Below, one piece after another: positions 1 through 8,357 of a stretch of 64,000 nt of DNA. Numbering within the stretch: position 1 is the stretch's first letter; each line of letters opens with the position of its first letter. The translations under genes and the position numbers were made by a program. Origin of the DNA: Arcanobacterium phocae (lineage in GTDB: Bacteria > Actinomycetota > Actinomycetes > Actinomycetales > Actinomycetaceae); contig NZ_JABAPM010000002.1 of assembly GCF_018913465.1 (NCBI RefSeq), positions 62,001 to 126,000 of the forward strand, written 5' to 3'. The notes below the pieces were generated by a model. The model had not been told where the DNA came from, searched no databases, and saw only the letters and a list, made by a program, of their open reading frames with translations.

Positions 1-395
1 AGTAGCGAACGTCCGATACCGCGTCCAACCCAATCGGGACGAACCACAGCAGATACTTCAGCTTGCAGTTCCGAAAGCGGCTTATCATTAACCAAGACCG
101 TAGCAACAGCTTGAAGTTTCCCTTGTCGGTCCCAGCCACTTAGCAGATCATATGTGCCAGGCTGCGCGGTGATTTCGTCGAACCAGTGACTAACCGCTCT
201 AGACGATGGCCGCGCAAATCCAAACGGGGATTCTGAAAGACTAGACATCAAGTCCACAACATCGGATAAATCTGCTCGCACCAATTCTCGCCACGTCAGC
301 CCTAGATGCGGTCCAGGTAGACGAACAACAGCGGGGGCTCCTAGCCGTTCGACAAATGACCGGCTTCGTAACGGTGGTATTTCTGGATGCTGCAT
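1..395 (-). CDS. GNAT-family N-acetyltransferase (3' end outside window)
   Basis: Reading from an ATG at 395 towards the window edge gives 131 codons of an open frame that runs off at base 1. The last visible residues (about 117-131) read VVRPDWVGRGIGRSLL, which fits the acetyl-CoA-binding R/QxxGxG/A motif of GNAT acetyltransferases. The rest of the fold is beyond the edge, so the substrate cannot be guessed. The gene begins 18 nt after the topoisomerase stop codon, and its likely Shine-Dalgarno (AAGAAGG) overlaps that stop, so the two are probably co-transcribed. Family call is fairly safe; function is unknown. Confidence 0.75.
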   Translation of the reverse strand, partial: MQHPEIPPLRSRSFVERLGAPAVVRLPGPHLGLTWRELVRADLSDVVDLMSSLSESPFGFARPSSRAVSHWFDEITAQPGTYDLLSGWDRQGKLQAVATVLVNDKPLSELQAEVSAVVRPDWVGRGIGRSL

Positions 396-413
396 AGGCT
401 CTAGCTTACCTTC

Positions 414-2528
414 TTAAATATCTATCTGGTCACGAGAAATCTGTGATGCTCCATCGATAATAAACTCTTTACGTGGTGCAACATCAGATCCCATCAGTAG
501 TTCAAATGTTTCTTCCGCGTATCGTAACGCTGCTTCATCCGCCATCGATATACGCCGTAACGAGCGATGCTTCGGGTCCATTGTAGTTTCTGCTAACTGG
601 TCAGCGTCCATCTCACCCAATCCCTTGTACCGCTGGATTGGTTCTTTATATGTTCTTCTTGCACGTTCGAGTTTCTTAAGCTCCTGTTGGAGTTGGGCAT
701 CAGAATAGGTATAGATATACTCCCCTTTGCGACGCCCTTGACCAGATACTTCGATTCGATGAAGTGGCGGAACAGCAGCGTATACTCGTCCGGCTTCGAC
801 CAACGGACGCATATACCGGAAAAATAGCGTCAAAAGCAGAGTCCGAATATGGGCACCGTCGACATCCGCATCAGTCATAAAAATAACTTTGCCGTATCGA
901 GCTGCCTCGATGTCAAAGGTGCGTCCCGAACCAGCACCGATAACTTGGATGATCGAAGATACTTCCTGGTTTTTTAAGATATCGGCCGGAGAAGCTTTTT
1001 GTACATTGAGAATTTTGCCGCGAATTGGTAGCAATGCTTGGAACTCAGAGTTACGAGCTAGCTTAGCGGTTCCTAATGCGGAGTCACCCTCCACAATAAA
1101 AAGTTCTGAGCGTTCTACGTCTTCACTGCGACAGTCAGCGAGTTTCGCTGGCAACGACGACGTCTCCAGAGCGTTCTTTCTACGAGATATTTCCTTCTGG
1201 GTACGAGCGGCAACACGCGCCCGCATTTCTGCGACAATTTTTTCCAGCAGCCTAGAATTTTCTGTTTTTTGGTCACGCTTAGTCGACGCCAAAAGTCTCG
1301 ATAATTCAGTATCGACGACTTTAGCTACAATGCCTCTGATAGGAGCAGTACCCAGGATTTCCTTTGTCTGTCCTTCAAACTGAGGCTCTGGGAATCGCAC
1401 AGCAACAACGGCGGTCAGCCCGGCGAGAATATCGTCTTTTTCGATACGCGGGTCCCGTGCAGATATTTTGAGCTGGCGAGCCTTTTGCTCAATAGCAGCT
1501 CGCACAACTTTAACTAGCCCCTGCTCAAAGCCAACAATATGGCTACCACCTTTCGGAGTAGCAATAATATTGACAAATGACTCTTCGGTAGTGTCGTAGC
1601 CACTTCCCCATCTAAGAGCAATATCCACAGTGCACGAGCGCTCCACATCGGTTGCTTTCAGATGACCTGACTTTTTATCCAAAACTTGGACAGTTTCGTT
1701 GAAAGTCCCGTTACCAGTGAGATGCATTGTCGATGTGACGGCTGGATCCGTAGCAAGATAGTCAACAAAATCTACAACCCCGCCGTCGTATCGGAATTCC
1801 TCTTCTTGAGGTGTGTCACTACGAGCATCTCGTACCGTAATAGTTAAGCCAGGAACCAGGAACGCTTTTTCCCGTACACGTTCAATGAGAGCCTCATAAG
1901 AGAATGTCGAGTCTGCCGGAAAAATTTGTGGATCATACCAGTAGCGCACACGCGTGCCGGTAACTTTTTTTGCAACCTTGCCGGTAACTCGCAGATTTGA
2001 TGCGCTGGTCGCCACGGTAAAGGGTGCATCCGGGCTACGGACAGCTCCGTCGGCAAACGTTCCGGGCTCACCGCGCTGGAACGAAATCTCATACGTTTTG
2101 CCATTACGGTTAACCGCTACGTCCAACCGTTGAGACAACGCATTAACAACCGACGCGCCAACACCGTGCAGGCCTCCAGATGACGAATAAGAGCCACCGC
2201 CAAATTTTCCACCCGCATGCAATTTGGTGTAGACCACTTCTACTCCTGATGCCCCAGTGCCAGGTACTTCGTCTACTGGGATTCCACGTCCGTCATCACT
2301 AACTTCAACCGATGAATCGGGGTGGAGAATAATCGAGATAGTCGAGGCGTAGCCTTCGGTAGCTTCATCCACGGCGTTGTCAATGATTTCCCAGGCACAA
2401 TGCATCAACCCACGAGAATCGGTAGAACCGATATACATCCCAGGGCGTTTGCGGACAGCTTCGAGACCCTCGAGCACGGATAAATGGCGAGCTGTGTATT
2501 CTTCTTTGATCTGCGGCACGTTCATCAT
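414..2528 (-). CDS. parE: DNA topoisomerase type IIA subunit B (ParE, possibly GyrB)
   Basis: ATPase subunit of a type IIA topoisomerase. In order it shows the GHKL ATPase site (EIIDNAVDEA near residue 47, DDGRGIP near 78, GGLHGVGA near 118), the TOPRIM acidic triad (EGDSA near 480, DADVDG near 553) and the C-terminal QRYKGLGEM motif. About 704 residues is normal. The open frame extends upstream to a TTG at 2594, but that extension contains a perfect 15-bp hairpin and no family similarity, so I start at the ATG at 2528; a second ATG follows at 2525. Position beside the primary sigma factor matches the second gyrB-like (parE) gene of actinobacteria, which is why ParE is preferred over GyrB. 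The partner ParC is not in the window. Confidence 0.85.
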   Translation of the reverse strand: MMNVPQIKEEYTARHLSVLEGLEAVRKRPGMYIGSTDSRGLMHCAWEIIDNAVDEATEGYASTISIILHPDSSVEVSDDGRGIPVDEVPGTGASGVEVVYTKLHAGGKFGGGSYSSSGGLHGVGASVVNALSQRLDVAVNRNGKTYEISFQRGEPGTFADGAVRSPDAPFTVATSASNLRVTGKVAKKVTGTRVRYWYDPQIFPADSTFSYEALIERVREKAFLVPGLTITVRDARSDTPQEEEFRYDGGVVDFVDYLATDPAVTSTMHLTGNGTFNETVQVLDKKSGHLKATDVERSCTVDIALRWGSGYDTTEESFVNIIATPKGGSHIVGFEQGLVKVVRAAIEQKARQLKISARDPRIEKDDILAGLTAVVAVRFPEPQFEGQTKEILGTAPIRGIVAKVVDTELSRLLASTKRDQKTENSRLLEKIVAEMRARVAARTQKEISRRKNALETSSLPAKLADCRSEDVERSELFIVEGDSALGTAKLARNSEFQALLPIRGKILNVQKASPADILKNQEVSSIIQVIGAGSGRTFDIEAARYGKVIFMTDADVDGAHIRTLLLTLFFRYMRPLVEAGRVYAAVPPLHRIEVSGQGRRKGEYIYTYSDAQLQQELKKLERARRTYKEPIQRYKGLGEMDADQLAETTMDPKHRSLRRISMADEAALRYAEETFELLMGSDVAPRKEFIIDGASQISRDQIDI

Positions 2529-2556
2529 TCTATCGTCTATTAGCAAAGTGATACGG

Positions 2557-2590
2557 CAAGGCACGTGCGAGGTTGCTCGCACGTGCCTTG
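2557..2590 (-). terminator. Perfect 15-bp hairpin between DUF7455 gene and parE
   Basis: Arms CAAGGCACGTGCGAG and CTCGCACGTGCCTTG pair perfectly around a GTTG loop. There is no clear U-tract on the minus strand, so it may be a weak or Rho-assisted terminator, or an mRNA processing or stabilising hairpin separating the DUF7455 gene from parE. Confidence 0.6.
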
Positions 2591-2606
2591 GCAAAGTTAG
2601 GTTGTG

Positions 2607-2807
2607 TTAGCTAATCTTTTCAGATTCATCAACAATAGATAATGCTACTTCGCTGAGTTTGGCATTGTATTTACGCGCATGATGTGCACAGAACATTAAT
2701 TGCCCAGATGCCATATCAACACGTACATATGCTTGTGCTCCACAGGCATCGCAACGATCAGCAGCTGTGAAAGTTGAGCGTGTTGTTTCTTCAGTTAGTG
2801 TTGTCAT
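2607..2807 (-). CDS. DUF7455 small zinc-finger-like protein
   Basis: A 66-residue protein starting at the ATG at 2807 (MTTLTEETT), preceded by AGAG as a weak ribosome site. It contains CDACGAQAYVRV followed by FCAHHARKY, a CxxC...CxxH pattern that could bind zinc. This is the short conserved actinobacterial protein DUF7455, commonly encoded beside the primary sigma factor gene and a second gyrB-like gene, as here. Function is unknown; a nucleic-acid or polymerase-associated role is only a guess. A longer frame upstream to 2879 lacks conservation and was not used. Confidence 0.8.
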   Translation of the reverse strand: MTTLTEETTRSTFTAADRCDACGAQAYVRVDMASGQLMFCAHHARKYNAKLSEVALSIVDESEKIS

Positions 2808-2909
2808 GTTCTCTATACTGTCATGACTGCATTGTATATGGAACTCACAGCCATTAACTTTCGCGTCCGGCAAAATCAACGTATCGTTGAGCCTGTTACG
2901 GAGGTATCG

Positions 2910-3524
2910 ATGACATACGCAGTATTAGACGTTGAAACGACAGGCCTGGATCCAGAAACTGACAATATCATCGAGATTGGCGTAGTACTTTTAGATAACG
3001 AATTGAGACAAGAAAGTACGTTCCATAGCCTCGTCCAGCCCGGTCGCGCTGTCTCAGCGCAACACATTCACCATATTAGCGACGCAATGTTAGAAGAGGT
3101 ACCGACTTTTTTAGATCTGCATCAGGACATAATCAGCGTTCTCGATGGAAGGATTTTAGTTGCGCATAACGCTCGATTTGATCTCGGATTTTTAAATGCA
3201 GAGTTTTCACGTGCCACTAATTTAACGTTGTTTCAACGGGAAAATGCAGTTTGCACCATGGACCAATCTCGGATTTATTGTGCGCCTGGTTCCCATTCAC
3301 TAGTTGGATTAGCTGCCAGATTAGGTATAGAGGTTCCGATCAGTCATAGAGCATTGGCTGATGCTTTAACCTGCTCATATCTTTTCAAGCATTATTTTTT
3401 CCAAGAAAAACGAGGGCACCGCTTCACATCTCACGCCTGCAATCGCCAGGGTGAAACCGTGCTGCCATGCGAGTGGGAGCGAGCAACTCCATGGAATGCT
3501 CGCTCCGATCAGAAATTAGTCTAG
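2910..3524 (+). CDS. DEDDh 3'-5' exonuclease (DnaQ/epsilon-like)
   Basis: A stand-alone 204-residue exonuclease of the DnaQ superfamily. Exo I is [12 protein letters not shown] at residues 4-15, with the catalytic D and E. Exo II is [13 protein letters not shown], and Exo III is the HRALADA segment with its H and D, which makes it the DEDDh class. The start at 2910 is chosen because GGAGGT sits 5 nt upstream. Such proteins trim 3' ends in DNA repair or act as proofreading-like nucleases; which applies here is not visible. It is divergent from DUF7455, and its last 9 bases overlap the end of the sigma factor gene on the other strand. Confidence 0.88.
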   Translation: MTYAVLDVETTGLDPETDNIIEIGVVLLDNELRQESTFHSLVQPGRAVSAQHIHHISDAMLEEVPTFLDLHQDIISVLDGRILVAHNARFDLGFLNAEFSRATNLTLFQRENAVCTMDQSRIYCAPGSHSLVGLAARLGIEVPISHRALADALTCSYLFKHYFFQEKRGHRFTSHACNRQGETVLPCEWERATPWNARSDQKLV

Positions 3525-4979
3525 GTAATCTCGCAAGACTTGCGAGCGTGACGGATGTCGAAGCTTCGACATCGTCTTCGACTCAATTTGTCGGATACGC
3601 TCGCGCGTCACCCCATAAACTTTTCCAATTTCGTCCAATGTTTTCGGTTGCCCATCAGTCAAACCAAACCGCATCGAGACTACTCCAGCTTCACGCTCAG
3701 ACAGAGTGTCTAGTACCTGATGGAGCTGCTCTTGTAACAACGTAAATCCAACCGCATCTGCCGGAACAACAGCTTCTGAGTCCTCGATGAGATCGCCGAA
3801 TTCAGAATCGCCATCTTCACCCAGCGGAGTATGGAGCGAAATCGGCTCACGTCCATACTTCTGGACTTCGATCACCTTATCTTCAGTCATATCGAGTTCG
3901 TGAGCAAGTTCTTCAACTGTTGGTTCGCGCCCCAGGTCCTGTAGCATCTGTCGTTGAACACGAGCCAATTTATTGATGACTTCCACCATATGAACAGGAA
4001 TACGGATTGTACGAGCTTGGTCTGCCATAGCACGCGTGATAGCCTGACGAATCCACCAGGTAGCATACGTGGAAAACTTATATCCCTTGGCATAATCGAA
4101 CTTTTCGACAGCGCGTACTAAGCCGAGGTTACCTTCTTGAATAAGATCAAGGAAGAGCATTCCGCGACCGGTGTACCGTTTCGCAAGTGAAACGACCAGA
4201 CGGAGGTTAGCCTCAAGCAAGTGGTTCTTTGCTTTATGCCCATCACGCGAAATAATTTCCAGCTCACGCCGATGACGAGCATCTTCAATCGATGTTGTAT
4301 CAAGAATATGTTGAGCAAACAAACCCGCTTCAATACGTTTTGCTAGCTCTACTTCTTCTTCTGCGTTCAGCAACGCGACTTTACCGATTTGCTTGAGATA
4401 ATCCTTGACTGGGTCTGCCGTGGCCCCTGCAACATGCACTCGTTGCACTGGCTCATCGGTTTCATCAGAATCACGGACTATATAAACACCCGATCGCTTA
4501 GCAACAGTTTCCTTGACGTGCTCTTGCTCATCATCAGCGTCATCAGCACTTGCCTCAGTTTCGTCGACGTCCTCGTCAGCATCATCCTCTGAATCATCAT
4601 CGGCGACATCGAGATCTTCTACTTCGAGGTCTACCTCTTCCTCGTCATCAAGAGAAACTGGCTCATCAGGAGTTTGTACCGAGTCCTCGGCTTCTTCCGG
4701 AGAACCCACAACGTCTTCTTTAGTTTTCTTGGAACCAGATCTACTAGTGTCGTCATCTTTCAACGCAACGTCGAGCTTGCCCCCAGCAGGTGATTTCGAT
4801 AGTGTCGCAGAAACAAACTCAGAGATCTCTTTGATATAAGTCGCTTTAACAGCTTTAGAAGGTATGGACAGGCCTAGATCTGATGCGATAGTTTTCAGTT
4901 CTGACACCCGATGCTTAGCAAGCTCCTTAGTATCTAAATACATTTGGAGTTTTTCAGAGGGACGGGAAGAAACAGCCAC
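3516..4979 (-). CDS. rpoD: Primary RNA polymerase sigma factor (RpoD/SigA/HrdB)
   Basis: Housekeeping sigma-70 factor. Region 1.2 ([11 protein letters not shown]), region 2 ([16 protein letters not shown], the -10 recognition segment [10 protein letters not shown]), region 3 and the region 4 helix-turn-helix ([11 protein letters not shown]) are all present, and the C terminus ends normally in RDYLD. The N-terminal third (about residues 75-165) is a very Asp/Glu-rich linker. I choose the GTG at 4979 because GAAAGG lies 6 nt upstream; a TTG at 5003 keeps the frame but lacks a site, giving about 487 residues. It is the likely reader of the TANNNT -10 boxes seen through the window. Its 3' end overlaps the exonuclease gene by 9 nt. 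Confidence 0.95.
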   Translation of the reverse strand: MAVSSRPSEKLQMYLDTKELAKHRVSELKTIASDLGLSIPSKAVKATYIKEISEFVSATLSKSPAGGKLDVALKDDDTSRSGSKKTKEDVVGSPEEAEDSVQTPDEPVSLDDEEEVDLEVEDLDVADDDSEDDADEDVDETEASADDADDEQEHVKETVAKRSGVYIVRDSDETDEPVQRVHVAGATADPVKDYLKQIGKVALLNAEEEVELAKRIEAGLFAQHILDTTSIEDARHRRELEIISRDGHKAKNHLLEANLRLVVSLAKRYTGRGMLFLDLIQEGNLGLVRAVEKFDYAKGYKFSTYATWWIRQAITRAMADQARTIRIPVHMVEVINKLARVQRQMLQDLGREPTVEELAHELDMTEDKVIEVQKYGREPISLHTPLGEDGDSEFGDLIEDSEAVVPADAVGFTLLQEQLHQVLDTLSEREAGVVSMRFGLTDGQPKTLDEIGKVYGVTRERIRQIESKTMSKLRHPSRSQVLRDYLD

Positions 4980-5137
4980 GTGGTACCTTTCGTATAGAGG
5001 CAAAAGCCAATAAGCCTTTACATTATAGCCCGACTATCGTAATAGAACCGCATCGAGCACACACATAGAACACTAAATCGACAGATTTTATTCCTAAAAT
5101 CTCACAAATACCAGGAAAACGTTACATTTAACAATCA

Positions 5138-5533
5138 TTATTCACTCACGGCATCACGCATAATAAGCAATTCGCAAGGCGCGTCCACCAGTAGCTTTTG
5201 GATTTGCGATCCAAGCTGGTACGACCCATGGGAAGGCTTGGGAGCAAGCGAGATAATGATCAGGCTAGCATCGTGAGCTAGTGCAGTTTCACGGATCTGA
5301 GTCGCTAAATCGACTCCATCTAGCCGGGTAACGATATCGAATGCAATATCGACTTGCTCTAATTCATCTGTGATTAAATCGACATTTATGTCAATCTCGT
5401 CCTGCGAGCATTCATCCAGGACGCAGGAAAAAAGTACCACAAGTGACGTGTCGTGATTCTGGGCTAAGGTGATTCCCCGTCGAAGAATAGGGTTAAACCG
5501 GTCTCCCCGGCCAACGGGCACAACGATGCTCAT
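5138..5533 (-). CDS. Universal stress protein (UspA family), divergent ATP site
   Basis: A single 131-residue Usp domain beginning SIVVPVGRGD, with the alternating hydrophobic strands of the family (LVVLFSC, LIIISLAP, ELLIMRD). The end, LGSQIQKLLVDAPCELLIM, matches the usual GS...h.PCPVLvv segment, but the preceding G-2x-G nucleotide-binding glycines are replaced by KPSHGS, so ATP binding is doubtful. GGAGGAG lies 8 nt before the ATG. Usp proteins modulate stress survival by binding nucleotides or partners; no partner is evident. It follows DUF4192 in the same direction and precedes rpoD. Confidence 0.82.
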   Translation of the reverse strand: MSIVVPVGRGDRFNPILRRGITLAQNHDTSLVVLFSCVLDECSQDEIDINVDLITDELEQVDIAFDIVTRLDGVDLATQIRETALAHDASLIIISLAPKPSHGSYQLGSQIQKLLVDAPCELLIMRDAVSE

Positions 5534-5630
5534 ACACGGACTCCTCCACTTTTACGGCATGGTGACAAATATCTACATGTCAGAATCTACCTTTATTTGA
5601 AACGAATCACAATTTCCAGGATTATCTGGA

Positions 5631-6701
5631 TCACCTATTCGTCCACGGAGGCATAATGCGCGCACTAATAATTGCTGTTATCAGTTGAGCCATTCTGTAT
5701 GAAGGATCGGACTTAAGAGATAACTGAGCAGCAGTCAACGCGTGTTCCGTTTCCCCTATCCACCAATAGATATAAGCGATTGTTCCATATGCGCATGGGG
5801 AATCATCCGCTGAAAAACTGCCGCACGCATTGAGGATATCAATGGCAACCCGCGCTCGGAACGGCAAGTCGCAACTCATTGGTGCATCACGCATTAGCGA
5901 ATAGCAATCTGCCCACGCCACCGGATCTGAAACTTTACGTCCGGTTATTACCCACAGCAATATACGATCTCGAGTTTGGGCATCATGAAGCGCCGCATTT
6001 AGTTTCCCTATCCGCACCATTCCACCCAAAATTTTAACTGCAGTACTCGGAGACAACGCTTGCGGATTATCAGCTATTTTAGCCAGTGAATTAGTCCATA
6101 GCCGTTGCCCATTCAATTCCTGAGAGTTATCACAGTAGTATTTTTCGATGTCGATACATTTTTGTCGTCGTCGCAACGCGACCCGCGCCCACATGCCCCC
6201 AATACGGTATGAATCATCTAGAAGAAGCTCACACGCAAATGGCGTTTCGAGTAATTTCCGATACGGCAAAGTATTTTCAATGATTACATGCCCATCCATG
6301 TATCGCACTTGTCCCCAGATATTTTTATCCGTGCATAGGAAATGAATATGGGCTTCGCGCGATGGCTTCAATGCGTCCATGGCCTCCTGTAACTTTGTCA
6401 GTAGAGCAAGGAATAGGCTTTCTAAATCAGAACTTGAGTTAAGTTCATCTAGGTTCTGAGTAAACCAGCATAAACATAGGGCGTCTGGGTTCGCATCGAC
6501 TGCAAATTCAACTAGATCGTTGCAAACGCTAGGAGGCCATGAATTTGCGTCCAAGTCTAGTCGTGCAATTGCCGATAACACGTAATCATCCTGATGTCGT
6601 ATCAAGTGACACACCAGAACAGCGTTAGTGACATCCGTATGAAGCATGTGTGGTGCTAAAAGCAAACATTGAGATGGGTCAGTAATCATATGCGTTTTCA
6701 T
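5631..6701 (-). CDS. DUF4192 family protein
   Basis: A 356-residue protein. The C-terminal part fits DUF4192: a small-residue stretch, an aromatic-rich IAYIYWWIGETEHAL segment, then LSLKSDPSYRMAQLI and a closing MPPW. The N-terminal half is strongly diverged but keeps the expected pattern of hydrophobic strands. DUF4192 is an actinobacterial family of unknown function often found near the primary sigma factor. No Shine-Dalgarno is obvious before the ATG at 6701; an in-frame ATG at 6689 is the alternative. It is divergent from the polyprenyl synthase gene, 105 nt away. Confidence 0.75.
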   Translation of the reverse strand: MKTHMITDPSQCLLLAPHMLHTDVTNAVLVCHLIRHQDDYVLSAIARLDLDANSWPPSVCNDLVEFAVDANPDALCLCWFTQNLDELNSSSDLESLFLALLTKLQEAMDALKPSREAHIHFLCTDKNIWGQVRYMDGHVIIENTLPYRKLLETPFACELLLDDSYRIGGMWARVALRRRQKCIDIEKYYCDNSQELNGQRLWTNSLAKIADNPQALSPSTAVKILGGMVRIGKLNAALHDAQTRDRILLWVITGRKVSDPVAWADCYSLMRDAPMSCDLPFRARVAIDILNACGSFSADDSPCAYGTIAYIYWWIGETEHALTAAQLSLKSDPSYRMAQLITAIISARIMPPWTNR

Positions 6702-6794
6702 GAATACAAGTCAACCAATTATCCGACCGAACGTAGCCGACAGATTCGAATCTGTGGATAGTTTTGTTGTCAGGCGCATTTGTGGACAACCCGG

Positions 6795-6800
6795 TAATCT
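6795..6800 (+). promoter_or_regulatory. -10 box TAATCT, leaderless start of polyprenyl synthase
   Basis: TAATCT ends 6 nt before the ATG at 6807 and no Shine-Dalgarno is present, so transcription should begin at or next to the start codon. Confidence 0.6.
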
Positions 6801-6806
6801 AGTTTT

Positions 6807-7859
6807 ATGGCTTACACTGACTTCCGAGCTAATGTCTCAGCACGATTGCATACACTACTGTCCGCTACTCCTAGTTTTATAACTGACAACCGTGACCAAT
6901 CACTATTTGACGAGTTCATACATTCAGCACAGTTACTAAGTACCCATGGAAAACGCACTCGTGCTTTGTGCGTTGCAGGCGGCTTTGAAGCCATTAGCAG
7001 GACCGACGACGATCTACCACTTGCAGCCGGAGTCGCTGTTGAGTTATACCAACTTTCTGCTTTAATACATGACGATATCATTGATTCAGCGGATCTCCGT
7101 CGCGGTCTTCCTGCAACTCACCGTCTGTTCCAGTCGCTCCATGCTCGGCATTCCTTTAAGGGTAATGCGGAGCTATTTGGTAAACACGCAGCTCTCTTGC
7201 TAGGCGACTATCTATTATCCCTTGCTGGAGAGGAGTTCGCTCATCAAAACGCTTCTCCACAGGCATATCGTACAGCTTCCACTATTTTTCACGCGATGAC
7301 CGCTGAGACCGCTTTCGGACAATACATGGATATGCGGGCAGAATACACTGAGCTCTCCGGTGATAATACTGACGCAGTCAACGATGCGTTCTTAGTTCTT
7401 TTACACAAGTCCGCACGGTATTCAGTCGAACTACCGGTACTGCTGGGAGCCGCTCTCGCTGGCGCTGACGAGGCAGAGCTTTCCCAGCTCTCTGCTTTTG
7501 CACGTCCGTTGGGCGAAGCGTTTCAGCTTCGAGATGATGAGCTAGGAATCTTTGGGAATCCCGAGCGAACAGGAAAACCAGCCGGTAGTGACATTCAAGA
7601 AGGTAAACGCACTGTTCTGCTAGCCTTGACTCGAAGCATGTGTGCGGAGCATGAGCGTGCTTATATTGACGCTTGCCTTGGTTCGTGTTTATCTGAACAA
7701 GATGTCCGTAAGATAAAAGCAATTATGACCTCTTCTGGGGCATTCTATGCGCACGAACAGCTTATTAAGCAACGAGAAGACCAGGCTATGAGTGCACTAC
7801 CTACCGAAGCGAAAATCCTTCACACGCTTGCTACAAGTCTCGTTGGAAGACGTTGGTAG
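6807..7859 (+). CDS. Polyprenyl (geranylgeranyl-type) diphosphate synthase
   Basis: All-alpha trans-prenyltransferase of 350 residues that condenses isopentenyl diphosphate with allylic diphosphates. The first Asp-rich motif is DDIID at 89-93, followed by the basic DLRRG. The second is RDDELG near 242-247, followed by GKPAGSDIQEGKRT, so both Mg-diphosphate sites are intact. Chain length cannot be read reliably; neighbours suggest a product for cell-wall carrier lipid or quinone/carotenoid precursors. Mycobacteria carry a similar gene (idsA2) next to the Rv2175c and pknL genes, the same arrangement as here. Its start is probably leaderless. Confidence 0.9.
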   Translation: MAYTDFRANVSARLHTLLSATPSFITDNRDQSLFDEFIHSAQLLSTHGKRTRALCVAGGFEAISRTDDDLPLAAGVAVELYQLSALIHDDIIDSADLRRGLPATHRLFQSLHARHSFKGNAELFGKHAALLLGDYLLSLAGEEFAHQNASPQAYRTASTIFHAMTAETAFGQYMDMRAEYTELSGDNTDAVNDAFLVLLHKSARYSVELPVLLGAALAGADEAELSQLSAFARPLGEAFQLRDDELGIFGNPERTGKPAGSDIQEGKRTVLLALTRSMCAEHERAYIDACLGSCLSEQDVRKIKAIMTSSGAFYAHEQLIKQREDQAMSALPTEAKILHTLATSLVGRRW

Positions 7860-7861
7860 CA

Positions 7862-8224
7862 CTAAAAAGCAAGGCTCTGAATAGCACGCCGTACTGCGTG
7901 AATTTTACCGTCGTGAAGTGCCTGCAACGGGGCAACTTCCAACTCCTGATTTACGCGGAGTAGCCATTCTAATGATTCTTCATTAGAAAAACCAGCATCA
8001 TGCAAAGATACAAGTGTTCCGCGCAGAGACGGAAGAACAGCTGCTTGGCCGTGTTCCTGAGTGAGCAGTGCAGAGTTAATTGCCCATGCACGATTCTCTC
8101 CGCGACGAATTGCAATAAGTTCGCGGCGCTCAATAGCTGATCTCACTTCCCTTTGAGGAACGCCAAGTAGATCAGCTGTTTCCGGGATAGACAACCATTT
8201 ATCATATACAGGTTCATTAAACAC
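7862..8224 (-). CDS. Rv2175c-like HTH DNA-binding protein
   Basis: A 120-residue protein with an N-terminal excisionase/MerR-like helix-turn-helix (WLSIPETADLLGVPQREVRSAI) followed by a C-terminal domain typical of the Rv2175c family. In Mycobacterium tuberculosis Rv2175c is a DNA-binding substrate of the neighbouring kinase PknL; here the PASTA kinase gene lies 1.3 kb away, so the same relationship is plausible. The start is GTG at 8224 with no ribosome site and a -10 box 6 nt upstream. Its stop lies 2 nt from the polyprenyl synthase stop, with no terminator between the convergent genes. Confidence 0.85.
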   Translation of the reverse strand: MFNEPVYDKWLSIPETADLLGVPQREVRSAIERRELIAIRRGENRAWAINSALLTQEHGQAAVLPSLRGTLVSLHDAGFSNEESLEWLLRVNQELEVAPLQALHDGKIHAVRRAIQSLAF

Positions 8225-8230
8225 GCGCCT

Positions 8231-8236
8231 ATGTTA
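8231..8236 (-). promoter_or_regulatory. -10 box TAACAT, leaderless start of Rv2175c-like gene
   Basis: TAACAT lies 6 nt upstream of the GTG at 8224; no Shine-Dalgarno is visible. Confidence 0.6.
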
Positions 8237-8357
8237 GCTAACAAAATGGAAAAATGAGTGGCGACACGCAGGAAAATCCGATAATCTCAATTATAACAAT
8301 TTCATCAACTACATCACGATTAACATATTTAACAGATGTAACTCTCCTGGAGGATCT

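Noticed and set aside
2529-2594. Upstream TTG extension of parE
   Set aside because: No similarity to the family and contains a perfect 15-bp hairpin.
4513-4839. Ser-rich 108-codon open frame opposite the acidic part of rpoD
   Set aside because: It is the reverse complement of Asp/Glu-rich sigma factor codons; no ribosome site and no family pattern.
8225-8357. Possible c-di-AMP (ydaO) riboswitch before the LysM hydrolase
   Set aside because: The region is only 133 nt and lacks the conserved ydaO elements.
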